Part shown: positions 10,327 to 24,000 of the stretch, piece by piece | Layout of the letters: each line of letters starts with the position of its first letter | Numbering within the stretch: the first letter of the stretch is position 1 | Assembly (NCBI GenBank): GCA_020650975.1 | Contig: JAIPMN010037006.1 | Span: 1-25,899, forward strand | Length of the DNA: 25,899 bases | Source: Apostichopus californicus | Taxonomy: Eukaryota; Echinodermata; Holothuroidea; Aspidochirotida; Stichopodidae | Direction: 5' to 3' | Translations under genes and position numbers: made by a program | The notes under the pieces: generated by a model | What the model was told of the DNA's origin: nothing | The model's database searches: none | What the model saw: only the letters and a program-made list of their open reading frames with translations

Positions 10327-11967
10327 TGTTTGGATCCTAAAATGAAGGTACCAGATGAAAAACCTCTAGTTAAATTGTAGCTCTGGATGTAACATGACTA
10401 GTAGAGAAACACCTAACAAACCACTTGCCCATTTAAAACGAAAAACATATATGTTTCCCTTCAGATATGAATCATGACATTTTCAGATTCGGTAACAGTA
10501 GTTATAAAGAAAATGTACGATAACGAGATATGAATAATTGTAATATTATATAATTAAAGGAAAGGGTACTTTTAAAGTAATTGACAAGATACTTTTCACA
10601 ATTTTATCACAAACAGCTAATCAATATTACATGCTATGCATTTGTTAACAATATCATATATAACATCACAACTGAAAACCGGGCCGAACCTTAGACGTTA
10701 ACCCCTCAAATTCATTCTAAAGGGGAAAACCAACAAAACTATCAATAAGCATCATTTGCATTTCCTTATAAAAATGTGCCCCCCCCCCTCCCCGACAATG
10801 ATGCTTCTGGTAAACTATCCAATAACAAACATAATTCAAACTAGCTGAGATTCTTGCTGCTTTCACAACTAGATGCACAGCAGCTTTTATACACAAAATC
10901 TTTGTATTCTTCAACTTTTTATAGGTAAAACTCATTAACCTTGAGATTGGAAAGAAAAGCTGAAGAATAATTATTCAGTAAAACATCACTTCTACCACCA
11001 ATCTCCCTAACATATCTTCCCTCCAGTCCACCAGACATACATGGGTATATCTATACAAATGACTAAAATGATATTCAACCTTGAATGTAGAAAATGATCT
11101 GATTATCGTAGACAAGATTAGGAATCAAGTAGGATTGGGGTTTTTTGTACACAGTATTCTATAGAACACTTTAATAAAAACTAACTTGACTCTACCACAC
11201 AACAATGGATAGAATTAACAATTTATCAACCATTTGGTTATCACTCAATGTGTATAATAACAAAATGCTGAGAAAACATTGGAAGTCATAACTAGTATTT
11301 TTCTACATCACTATTGATGAATAGTGAGATGGTGATATTAGAAGTCTCTGTTAGATGGCCCAATCCTTTGATAAACATGACCAAACGATCGCTACTAAAT
11401 TAAATGATTTAGAAGGCCATTGGCTTTACATGAAAGACTTCCACTGGACCTTGAGAGACTGAAAAATAAGCCTTTCGACAGAAACAAACTAGCTTAAAAT
11501 TTAACAACAAGTAGAATCCTCTCCAGCAAAACTTTTAAAAAAAATTGTTACTTTTAGAAACATAACTGTTTACTCCAGCCACTCAAGACTTCTATTATCC
11601 AAAACTAATTTGTCTAACAATTTACCAACAATACAATATGATCAATCTTTACAGGCACTTTAAATTACAAAGGTTGTATCAAGTTTGAAATATATCATTA
11701 CCGAAAATCCGTTCAGATGGAATATTACCTCAAATCTGTATGCTGTGTATAACCAAACGTTTGTTCATCATAATCCTCCTAGGTCAGAGTACACAATACA
11801 ACAGGAGAACACACATTATAAGACATGTAAAAGACAGTAGCCATTTATCAAAACATCTTCTTCCAGCAAACATGTGAGTTAACACAACAAGTGTTCATAT
11901 AAATCAATCTTTGACACTACTCTAAGCGTTCTCTACGATACGTTGAATGCCACACTATTTAGTACTG

Positions 11968-11973
11968 TTTAAT
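11968..11973 (-). terminator. candidate polyadenylation signal ATTAAA for Myt1
   Basis: The minus strand reads ATTAAA about 47 nt after the Myt1 stop codon. It is the commonest variant hexamer and is close enough to be used, but short AT-rich hexamers arise easily by chance here. Confidence 0.3.
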
Positions 11974-12019
11974 ATACAGCAGAAGTTGCTGCCTCTTCTT
12001 CAAGAATTGTGATCAATTC

Positions 12020-12049
12020 TTAGTCACTCTCGTCCGCTTCATTGAAATC
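12020..12049 (-). CDS. PKMYT1: Myt1 terminal exon
   Basis: The acceptor CTCACTAG is followed by nine codons, DFNEADESD, and TAA (12022-12020). It joins in phase 0 to ...RSLHM, giving [14 protein letters not shown] against human RNLLSLFEDTLDPT. A ten-codon exon is easy to misplace, but the phase, acceptor and homology to the human end all agree. Confidence 0.85.
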   Translation of the reverse strand, partial: DFNEADESD

Positions 12050-15000
12050 CTAGTGAGTAGAAAACATGAAAATGTGTAAAAATGAAGATAGATGATAAAA
12101 CACTCTCAAAGATGAAGAACTTCTACAGAGTAATTACACTTACATTGTGTACTTTACAACCGATCATATCCTTGTATTGGTTACGGTGAAAGGCTAAATA
12201 CATACAGGGGTACATTGACCACATTTGTACTGGCAGACTAAGATGTTATGTCATCCAGGGAAGAGTTCTAAGGGTTCTAAATGATTCTATGGGGTTCTAA
12301 GGTAAGGGTTCTAAACATTTGGAGGGTATTTTGGTGAAATGGAGGGTGCTAAGATGGAAAATGTTGGTACGTTTTATAACTTTTGATACAATGTATACTT
12401 TATGCCTGTTTAGGTTGGATTTAACTACATGAGTAGCAATATCTTTGTCCTGTTATCTGTGTTTATCGATTCGACTGTTTGATATTCATAAGAATTATAA
12501 CAGTATCTGATATCTCTTGAATACGGAAATAGTACATGGGCAAGTTATAAAACTGGTACTGTTAATATTACTTTCACTTGTTCAACGTAAAGCTGGAATT
12601 TAACAACACATTATAAATATGTTACATTAAAACCATTACAACAGGAACCATAAATGTATGCCCAGATTCAATATCTATGTAATTATAGAAATGTTCTAAT
12701 CGATACGTTTAACTTACCATGTGTAGACTTCGAGGTCCGATACTACACTGAAAAGAATCATCCCTGCTGTCTTCATCCATGCTAGATTCCATACTAGATA
12801 CCTTAGAAGGTGTACCAACAGGGGACCCAAAAGGGGTCCCTCTAGGGGTACTCTTAGGTGACCTCAATAGACTAACATTTGGGCTACCACCAAACCTGAG
12901 TGCTCTGCTGAAAATAAACATAGGAATGTTGTCTGATAATTTAATTGAAAAGTAAATATTTTATATCATCAAATTGTCAACCTATTATTTTCAATTTACT
13001 TAGGCTCTATTTCATGTATATCTCTTTTTCGTATAAGGATGTCAAAACTTTTTACTAAGAGATATAAGCAGGCAACAGTTCAGATTCATGAGGATCATCT
13101 TGCACCTCTGCGAGGATACTCTGCCAGGGAACTGGAACTTTTTAGTGAAAGTTAAAGGGCAGTTAAAGTAAGTTTGCAAGAATTTAATTGGTTTGTTCTT
13201 CCGGAGCATTTCAATATAATATTAAACTACAGACAAAACATAAACACAACAGGTATGAAACTGTTTCAGTGAGATGGGTTAACAAAGCTGTCACCAACAT
13301 GGTGATATTACCTCTGTGGTGATAACCGAGCAATAGGAGAGGAACTCCTTGGAATTGGTTTACCCCCTCTTGGTCCAGATTTAGGAGTCCTTGGTAGAGG
13401 GAAGCGAAACCTAATCGACAGAGAAAATCAAATAGTTACCTAATAAAATAAATATCCTCATCAAAGTTTGTATGATTCAAAATACCATGCTATGGTCTTC
13501 ACAATTTGAACAACCAAATTTCAAAATTCTGTAAGATTTTAGAACGATAAAAATCTTACCGAGCTTTAGATAGCAGAATTGATGATCCTTTCGGGGCATC
13601 TTCCTCGCTGGAGAAGGAACTGTTGCTAAGGGGAACGCCAAAAGAACTGTGAGATTGGTCACTCTCGAAACATTCATCTACATTAAAGCCAGAATAAGGA
13701 AACAATATTTTTGAACAAATTCTTGAATGAAAACTTCTACAATTTACTGTCATTCCTAAAATGCACTCCTTAAATGATAGTATTCCATTTTCACATTTTA
13801 AATTTATGTTTTACTCACTCTCTCAACTTACCCTGCAAGAGCACTTCAATGCTACTAGTACAACTTCTGCTGGATCTTGAGTTCATTATGTGTGTTCTCT
13901 ACAACCATTTTTACATATTCTCCCCATTTCCAAACATTGCGCCTCTCCCTCCTTCCTCCTAACCATCACCCTCCCTGTTAGAAAAATAATTAAAAAATGA
14001 CAAAATGAAAAATAAAGCAAACACAAGTTTCTCACCATCGGAGAAACTAAGATCCCAATCTGATGGTCTTCTAATTTGTCTCTCTGTTTTTATAACTTTC
14101 TGTTCCATAGCAGGAGTTTGGAACAATCTTCTCTTCAGCGAAAACAGAGGACTGAAGATCCGATAAAATATGGCCAGAAAGAAACTCCACAGAACTAAGA
14201 GGATGTGAAAACATTTGTTTTTCTGTAAATGAGAAAGGGATATAAAAATCATTACAGACTAAAATGTTGAGCTTCTTTAGCAGAACCAAGGGATGATTAA
14301 TCTTTGATTGTTACAGCAATTTAAGCTGCATCTCGTGGTTCAACGATCCAATCATATTCATAATTTTACTGATTAAAATGATCTTTGCAGTTACTCACAA
14401 ACTGCTGCAAAAAGAGCTCACGCCATCTTGATGTGAGCACTCGCTGAATCTTGGGGATTGTGGTGAGTTGGGCCAGGGTAGGACGTTGGGTGTAATCACG
14501 AAGGAGCATAGCAACAACAAAGCTTTTCAACTCTGGAGACACATCTGTCAAATGATAGAGACAACTTCAAGTCAACATCTGAACAAATGATCTGGATGCC
14601 AGAGTTTTCCATTGTATAACAAGGAGCTTTCAAAGGACCACATCAAGATTAAGAGCAATTATGAGAATATTCAAAAAATTGTATTATTGTATTATTCAAA
14701 TTTTCCCAAAGTGCACAACTTTGTCTTATACATTTTAAAATGTGTTTTCAGGAAAACCAATATGTACAGAGAGAGCAAAAAGCAGAGAAAGTTGCTCACG
14801 TTGAAACTCCAGTAAACATCCCAGAAGATACAACTCCCTTTATACAAACAAGGGATTCATTGCTGCATGTTATCATTATACTTTATACTGTCTAGTATAG
14901 TAAAGGAGGTCTAGCCTAACATCCTAGCACAATGTGAAAATACAGTAGCTGCTAATAGCCGTTCAGAGCTTTTGGGAGAATGTCTCTTGGTTGGTGTGAC

Positions 15001-18000
15001 TTTTGTCAACCAGTGGGACTAAGAAGTGTCACAGAGAGCCTACAGACTGGAATACAGAGGCTAGGTACCTAGCTCTGTGCTTGACATAATCCTGGATAGG
15101 TGCCATGGTGTGGGATTCACTTACCCCTGGCTAGGTGCCAAGGTATTTCACCATTTCTGAGTTGATGCCATCCATCTCCATGTTGCGGAATCTCCAAATC
15201 TGTTGCTAGCTCCAAGATAGTCATCCCTAAACTGTTATGGTTTTACAAGAGAAAAAAGACCATCAATGTTGATAAATAAGTCAATTTTCAATAGAAATTT
15301 AGATAGGTTAGTTTAGTTTAGTAGAAAAGAAGGATCAGGAGGGACACTCAAGTCCCCATCAAGGACCCTATAGGAGATGGAAAAAAACTGAAGACACAAA
15401 CACTCAGACCTGATTACAATGCTTGAAGTGCTAGTCCAAAGCATTTTTATACCCACTCACACTACTTAAAAGTACTATTTTCTCAGGCAAACAGTTCCAC
15501 TCATTCACAACCCTATTAGAAAAAAAATAAATGCAGAATATTAGTCCTACTTTGTGACTTTTGGAGCTTAAGACAATGACCTCTGGTGCAACAACCATTA
15601 GCAAACATAAAAAAGTCAGTAAAGGATAAATTGTCAAAACCATACACAATCTTGAAATCCTGAATCAAGTCACCACGTAACCTCCTAAGCTCCATTGTGG
15701 TGAGATTCAACAGTTGCAACCGCCTTTAATAAGGAACACCCTTGAAGGAACTAATCATCCTAGTACCCCTCCTGTGGACCTTTTCGAGTACTTCTTTATC
15801 CTTAGCAAAATATAGGTTCCAAGCATGCACAGCATACTCCAGATGAGGCCTAACCAACTGCTTATCAAGCCTAACTACTATGTCCTCTTTCAGAAAACTG
15901 AAGTTCCTCTTGATCATACCTAAAACCCTATTACCTCTTTTAGCAGCTTCAAGACAATGTTTAGAAGGTTGCAGAGATGAGTCAATGTAGATACCTAGGT
16001 CTCTTTAAACAGAGACCTCCTGTAACTCCACACCATTAAGATTGTATGTAAACTTTAGGTTACTACTACCAATGTGCATTACCTTGCATTTTTCAATATT
16101 AAAAAGCATTTGCCACCCCTGAGACCAGGAAAGAAACCTTATCCAAATCGGCTTGAAACTTCTCAGAATCGCTTTTGGAAGAGACCTCAGAATACAATTT
16201 GGTGTCATCAGCAAACTTCTTAGCTGTACACAAAATATCTCCGTCGATTTCATTTATATAGGCAACAAACAACAAGGGACCCAAAACAGACCTTTGTGGA
16301 ACCCCACTAGTAACGTCCTGCCAAGAAGAAGCACAGCCTTTAATTACCACCCTCTGTTTCCTATTACCAAGCCAATTCTCGATCCAAGACAGTAAATTCC
16401 CATTGACACCCATACTCTACAGCCTAAGTAAAAGACGCTGGTGGGGAACCTTATGAAAGGCCTTCTACAGACTTCTGCCTATTTAGTGAGCTTGTTACAT
16501 CTTCCATAAACTCAAGGATATTAGTGAGACAAGACCTTTTTTGACAAAAGCCATGTTGAGACTCTCTGATCAAAGACTGACTGCTGAAGTGACAGACCAT
16601 GGACTTGTTAACAATAGACTCCTTGACCTTACAAACAACACAAGTAAGACTAACGGGCCTATAATTACAGGGCTTAAACTTATCACCCTTCTTGAAAATT
16701 GGGGTAATATTAGCACATCTCCAGTCCTTAGGAACATAACCTTCATTCATAAATTTGCTAAAAACCAATGAGAGTGGAAAGCAGAAATGGTGTGCAAATG
16801 TCTTCAACAAATACGGATGGATTGCATCCGGTCCAGAAGCTTTAGAAACATTTAGACGAAGCAGCTCCTTTAAGACAACCTCATCCGAAAATAAGACCGT
16901 ATCCAGTTTAGGCCCATTACTTCCCCCCTGAAAATCAGGAATACTAATCATATCTTCCCTTGCTAAAACTTACATAACATAGTTGTTCAAAAGATCTGCA
17001 AGATCCTGACTATCAGTAACTAATTTATCTGCCTGTGGTGGCCTAAGAAAACAGCTGCATCTTTACTTTCTGCTTGACCTGACATAATAAAAGAAGGCCT
17101 TTAATTGGATTATCCTTAATATTTAAGGCAATGTTATTTTCTAAATGCTTTTACCTTGCTAACAGAATTTACGTCCTTGGAAACAACATCAATAGCTAGT
17201 ATATCATGATCACTAGTTCCTAGTTTTCCTAGATCCGTCAAATCAACAACATTGCTTGGATCTACCACTGGAAACTATCTATCCAATTAATGTCAGGAAA
17301 ATTATAGTCAGGAAAATCAAAGTCGCCTATTATAACAACATCACTTTTAACAGCCTTTCTAAATAAATCAAACAGCAAGACATCGTTATCACCGCTGCTG
17401 TTAGGAGAATGGTAAACAACACCAATAGTAATAACATCACTGGACCTCTTGGAGTTGTTTGTGGACAACTCGCACCAGAGAGAAGTTACAAAAGAACCTT
17501 GCAACTGAGACTTCTCAACACTTACAATATCATACCTAACATACAGTAAAACTCCCCCGCCGATACCATTATAAGTACCCCTCCAGTTCTGACTATACAC
17601 AACATACCCTGGGTAAGAAACCTCCGCACTATCAATGTCCTCCCTTAACCAAGATTCTGTGATACCAAACACATCATGTTTCAGATCCTCAAAAAGAACA
17701 GTAAACTCAGCAAAATCTTTACGAATACTTCTAGAATTGGTAAAGACAATCTTCAGCTTATCCCTGAAACTCTGTACCTTAGCATGCCTCCTGATAATGT
17801 TAGAACTATGACTATCACTTCCTTGCTTTCAAAACGCCTATAAGCGCCTCCATTAGAAATATAATCCTTGCCTGCCCTATGCCTGCCCTCATCACCCCTC
17901 AATTTAGTTTAAACATAGCTGTTCAAGAGAGTAATTCATCATCCTACCAAACAATGAGGCCCCAGTATTAGTACTGTTAGTGCACCCCTGGCAACCAAAT

Positions 18001-21000
18001 CCCTTCTACCCTGGAAACATGACCACATGTGAACAAATGTGAAGCCAAAGTCAGAACACAGACTATGCAATAAACCATTCAAAGTTACCAACTTATGTGT
18101 CTGAAACTTGTTGTCAAATCTTGGCAATTGACTACATATGTTTTGGAACAAGATATTCTTGGCTTGTCATTCTACTCAATCAAATACGATACATTGAACT
18201 ATGTCTCATTTCAACCATCCTTGAACCCCTCCTTGCCAGCAATAATATGTATGAATCTGAATGGTATATATGGCTGTAACAACTGAGCCAATAAGCCATT
18301 GACCTTTCCTCATATTAAGAATGAAAATGTTTTCAAACATTACTTGTCGTAATAAACTCACCTGAAGACATCAGCAGCCTTGCTGTACTTCCCTTCCAGT
18401 AACTCTGGGGCAAGGTATTTGGCATCCCCCTCTCGAGCATTGATCAGCTCTCCCTGTAAACAGTGAGAGTGAAAGTAAATTTGAGGGTGGTAACAGAACT
18501 AGTGTTGGATGAAGTACTTTATCTTATTGAATCACAAGGCTTCAGAAGCCAACAGAAGCTCATTTCAAACTCTGTCCATGTGATTTTTGTCTATGAACAC
18601 TCAAGCTTATTTAAAGCTGCATGTCATCGACCAGTGCTCAGAGAATTGGAAGGCAGGTCTGAAATTGTGGCACCTATTCCTGCTACGGGGACTGTCATTT
18701 AACATCCTGATCCTTTGACGAGAGTGTACTTCCATCGTGTGACCACTATCTCAAACACTGATGGCGATGAAGGCAACACATTCACTGTAACCACAGTATA
18801 GCCATGGTAAACAAAACTGCTTGGTAGCTCCCAGTTTCAAATTCGCAAACCAGGAATACCAAATCCACAGAGGAACCTCCCAACAACAGTGGCAATTTTG
18901 AAAAGGTTTTCTGTTTTATTTTTACTTTGTTTTTTGCAAGGTTTTGAAACATGAACCTAGAAATTGTGGCATGAACACTCTCACCCCTACAACATGTAAA
19001 CCTTACATATAGACTAAGATAGCAATATATTGAGGTCTCTCGGTCTTTGATAACAATATTCAGACACTAATATTACGCTGGTTAAAATGTAACAAGTTTA
19101 CTTGTATTTTTCTATTTTTTCTGAAATGCCATTTGACATGACTAACATGACCTACCTTCCATATTTATAACCACTACTTATTATGAAATTAAATAGGTTG
19201 CCACTGGGAAAGATGGTTTTAATGGTTTAAAGCAGCATTATACCTTGCAAGTTGGTACCCATTTGCACGATTACCATTTGTTACCGATTTCACTTACTTT
19301 GATATATGGTTGACTACACAGTTGATACACTGATGACAAATGTTGCTAGTTCATTCATTACAATTTTGCAGTGCTAATGCTTAACACTCACAACCATCTA
19401 TACCACAGAGACAATGTGATGTGTGGTGTTGTGACGTGATGTCATGTCATGTCATGTGAGTTGATGGATGGGGTGGGATATGTTGGGATGTTTGTTGATA
19501 TGAAGGGAAGCAAGGTGATATATGGGCTGGGATGTGAAGTAATATGAAACAAGGTGATGGATTGGGTGGGACAAGATGGGATGTGTTTTGATGTGATGTG
19601 ACCCACAGTGATGGATGGGGTGGGATGTGGGTGATGTGATGCAAAGTAATGAGACATGATGGATAAGATGGGTGTGATGGGATTGGATGCAACATGATAT
19701 AATGTGAGAGGATATCATGATATCCACTTTGAATACCACAGATGTGATGTGATGACACTGGATGTAACGTCATATGTGGATGGGTTGTGGAAACAAACTT
19801 ACTGATTTCACACTGACTGTCAACCCAAAGTCTCCCAGCTTACAGAGGCCATCCATGCCAATAAAGATGTTGTCTGGTTTAACATCTAGATGAAGGAGGT
19901 CGTTGTCGTGAAGATGCTTAAGTCCCTAAGTAATGTATAAATGATAAAATATGTCATAATAACTGAATTGAAGAAATGTTTTAATGAATATTTTGGGACT
20001 AGAAATATTAACATTTCTTATCAACTTTACATTTACATTAACAAAGCAATAATCCACCTAACATTTTCCCTTCTTGCCTCCCCTCTCAGTTGCTTTCAAA
20101 ATGTAAAACTAGATGTGCATGTTGTTGACACATTGCATAACTACAGTACATATATAAGAATTATATGTGTCATGTCTAAAGGGTATTGCTGTTTAAATAA
20201 ATCAGTAATGAATAATATAGCCACACTGTATTCAACACGAACTAAATTATGTCACCACCGTAACATTTAGCACAAATCTAGGCAATTAAAAGTCTAGGAA
20301 TAATGAAGATTAAAGGAGTATTTGTATTTGAATCAGTCAGTAGTGTTAATCCTAAATACCATGTGCTCCAAATCCATTTAAATTATGTCACCATGGCAAC
20401 CTTCTCTACACGAATTTACAAATTTAGTGAAGTGTAAAAAGTATTAGTATTGAATTTAGTCAGTAACGAAAAACCTAACCATGCTGCATTCCACACCTAC
20501 TAAACTAATATCACCATCGTAACCTTTCATACAAATATAGGAAATTATGAGGTTTGGAATAACGGCTATCTTCACAAAAGTTGAACCAATTGAAGCACGG
20601 TATGGTAAATTACTACATAGACTGCCTTGGAATTGTGTAGGAAAGCTGGACTCTTCATTGTTGTTTATTATTCTTAAATTATATAATATATATATAATTA
20701 TATATAATTTATTTGATTTCTTGTGTATTTTGTGAACCACTGAAATATGCCCATGTGGAATAAGCTGAGGATTAAAATCACTTATTCCATACATTACATA
20801 ACTTACTTGTATTAGATCTCCAAGGTACTTGAAAGTTAATTCCTCAGGAATATCATGATTTAAATCACAAACTTCTCTCAAGCTGAAATGAAAATAGACG
20901 TTAGGATGATCACATTAACATGAGCAATGAATATTCATGAAGGAAGAACAGATAAATTTTGTGCCAGAAGATAAAAACCATCAGATTCAATATCTAATAT

Positions 21001-24000
21001 ACACCATGAAAGTGCAACCAGAACCTTGCCTGTTAGAGCTCTATGCATAATTCATGAGTGGGAGATGCTCGAGAGAAGAACCTCAGGGATACAATGGGAG
21101 GAATACCAGCATTTTGTTTATTGCTAAGTTTCTTTGTTAAATTTGTTTCAATTCTGCAAGTTACACACAAGGGATTTTATATTCATTGAGGCAAAATAAT
21201 ATTGAGTGTACAGCTAATACTTTTCACTGTGCAACAAACTGGAACAATGCATCAGCCAAGACAAGGTATCGATTAATGAGCTTGATTCATAGATTAACCA
21301 CGCCATCAAACTGAATATCCATTGCTACCAAATAATATTCACTGTGCCTACAATGAATGCGGACATACATGCAGTAGCAGTCCAGACGAATAAACACATA
21401 AAATCACTCAGGTCCCTTTAAAATTTAATATTAAAAACCTTGTCGTTTACCTCATTTGACAAAGCTCTGCTTGGATATAGAGGTGGCCCCTTTCTGCCCA
21501 GGCTCTATGAAAACCAACACAATTGATATGCTTTCTTAGACCTTCATGCTTGTTCACTTCTTCCAACTTTCTCCTCCTAGAAAAGGCAAAAGCAAACAGG
21601 AACAACCATTACATAACCCAGACAGTGCTCAGTGATGAAGCAATATACAACAGCTATATTCCACTCCTAGGTAAACTATTATTTAATTAAATAAATAAGT
21701 TTTTAGTTTAGATTTGAAGTAGTTAATGAGGATGTGTTGCCAATATTGAAAGGCAAAGTATTCCAAAGCTTTGGTGCTGCGGATGTAAAGGCTCTGTTGC
21801 CGTAAAAAGATGTTTTTAGATAAGAGGTCCTGATTTGAGAAGAAGTTTATTCGATGAGCGTAAGTTTACATTGGTAGGGTGAGATATGGAGAAAGACCGT
21901 AATACATTTTATAAGTTATAGGAGACTTGAAATGAATATGTTTTTCAACAGGTAACCAGTGTAATTGACGTAAGATATGGGTGATGTGTGTGTGATGTTT
22001 GCAACGTGTGACAAGCCCGGCCGCAGAGTTTTGAATAAATAATTCCCTGCATAGTCTTCAGTTACAAAGCACACTATGATGCCAGAGACATGTTTATTGT
22101 TAAACACTACGTATTCATAAAATAAAATGTCATATATTCACATGGAAGATTTCATAACTTTGAAAAATTAATTTACAGTAACTTAAACTCAAGAATCAGC
22201 AAGACCTGAAACCTGATGCCGCTAGAAACTCTTTACTAGTGAGTCGAGTGGCAGAACCTCGTTTTGGCCACTTTTCACTGTAGACACAATGAAATGTCAA
22301 TAAATTCCCTTAACAGGGTCAAATATTTGTACAGTAAACAATCCACTGTGCTATTCTGAATAGTCAGTTAACAAAACAAGGTCTGTTGGTATCTTTCCCA
22401 AGTCAGAACGAAGGTAAACAAAGGAAGCAATTGTTAAAAGGATGAAACAATTCAGAATGATTAAGATTTAATATAAAGTAGTCCCAGGTGAGCTGTATAT
22501 ACAGCTTTATCAGTGAAATTAACTCTGTTAAAAGGTTATTTCTTTCAGTTGCTTTAATTTCTGGCAGCATTTTTCCTTCTTTTTATCTAACACCTTTATT
22601 TTGGGATAGAACTTACTTGTCTCCTTCACCCCTGAACCTTTCTCTTGACCTTTTGACAGCATAAAACCGTCCATCCTCACGACTCTGAACTTTGAATACC
22701 TGTGAAAAAAAAGACAAGATGCATTGGGGAAGATCAGACAAATGTTTGCATATAAGTATTAAAGCCAGAAAAGGGAACTCGGTTATATGTATGTATGTAG
22801 GTATTTATGTATATATGTGTGTATTTTAGTATATATGTATGTATTTTAGATCCTCCTGCAGGCAGGAACTCGCGAAGAGGCCATCATTGGCTTATCAAAG
22901 CCGCAAGCTGACCGAAATCAGTCTCTTACATTCATATTAAACGTCCATGATTATGAATTGTCAATTGTCAACAACTCTGTAACTAGACGACAAACATTAA
23001 TCTTGGAGTGACTCGAACTCGGGACCTTATGATTGAAAGGCACCAGCATTAACCACTAAGCTAACACTTCCTTTAAGCTAGCTACTAGCTCAAACTGATC
23101 CCTGCAGCCACTTGAACCTTAGATTAAGGTTTCAAAATTCAAGTGGATGATATAAATATAACTGGTTTTGATGATCATTTTATAGATAACTTTGGTAACT
23201 AGTGTACAGAAATAGATTCACTTGGAAGATTGAATCATTTGAAGACATCAAGGTGCACGTGTAGAGATATTAACATCAGTCGGGATTCCAAATATTGGGG
23301 CACTGTAGCCTGATGCCCCAAACAGGCTGCAGTATAAAGTAAGCCTATGTTGATAACGAAAAGTTTTGCATAAAGGCAAACTGAATCATGCCTTGTTACT
23401 AGGTAATACTGGCTTAGTGACTGTACGGTCCTTGTCTAACTGTAAAGATTGGAATATATGACAAGTTTCAGTGCTTCTTAAAAAATTTAGAAAATATTTA
23501 TCACTCGTTGGGTGGATACCGTTGCCAATTATGATATATTTACCAATGCAGTCTTCAGATTGTGCATATTTATACCATGAAAAGATGATTCTGTGTGATT
23601 CCCTGTGTACTGTGTACTGTGAACTGTGCACTTTGTAGTGTGCAATGTGTACTGTGTAGTGTGTACTGTGTAGTGTGTACGACTATGTAATGTGTATAGT
23701 GTGTATTGTTTAGTGTGTAATGTGTAATATGTACTGTGCACTGTGTAGTGTGTACTCTGTATTGTGTAATTTGTAATGTGAACTGTGCACTGCATACTGT
23801 GTAGTTTGTAGTGTGTACTGTGTTGTGTTCTGTGTAGTGTGTAGTGGGTATTGTGTACTGTGTTTGTGTACTGTGTAGTGTGTAGTGTGTAGTGTCTACT
23901 ATATACTGAGTCTACTGTCTGTCTACTGTATAGTGTGTCCATGTGTGTGTATTTTTGAGGATGGAGGATATGTAGCATAAAAGTAAACCGAAAAAAAACT

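Larger units (their letters stand above)
10250..12019 (-). other. non-coding stretch downstream of Myt1 stop; possible 3' UTR
   Basis: No coding region is visible. On the minus strand this follows the Myt1 stop codon. ATTAAA at 11973-11968 could give a 3' UTR of only about 50-70 nt. AATAAA at 10326-10321 would give about 1.7 kb. A short C-run occurs near 10778-10793. I cannot tell from sequence which signal is used. Confidence 0.35.
15303..18180 (-). mobile_element. CR1-like non-LTR retrotransposon inside a Myt1 intron, sense to the gene
   Basis: A nearly full set of CR1-type parts lies in the 3130-bp intron, on the same strand as Myt1. Reading down the minus strand: an esterase-like ORF1 tail (about 18151-17900), an AP endonuclease (about 17760-17262), a reverse transcriptase (about 16950-16005), its C-terminal region (15917-15431), and a 3' UTR ending in short tandem TAAAC units at about 15325-15307. 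It carries several frameshifts and stops and is 5'-truncated, so it is inactive. Related internal endonuclease fragments sit at 7098-7209 and 9990-10240. The exact 5' boundary is uncertain. Confidence 0.88.

Noticed and set aside
12709..12717. Read-through of the penultimate Myt1 exon to a stop (…HMVS)
   Set aside because: The GTAAGT donor and a phase-matched last exon resembling the human C-terminus make splicing more likely. Intron retention remains possible.
18463..18702. 79-codon plus-strand frame in the intron next to the activation-segment exon
   Set aside because: No recognisable motif, antisense to Myt1, no splice signals that join it to anything.
19442..19773. Three overlapping minus-strand open frames rich in His, Ser, Pro and Ile
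   Set aside because: They arise from the GATG-rich minisatellite, are open in all three frames, and lie inside a Myt1 intron.
20456..20806. Extension of the Myt1 exon frame past its donor
   Set aside because: The reading continues past a strong CAA|GTAAGT donor into an intronic repeat. Only 20807-20882 is coding.
23005..23070. tRNA gene
   Set aside because: The A and B boxes are present, but the sequence continues as a SINE body and tail.
23529..23978. 149-codon minus-strand frame rich in Tyr, Thr and His
   Set aside because: It is translation of the TGTGTACTG minisatellite, with no splice support and no domain.
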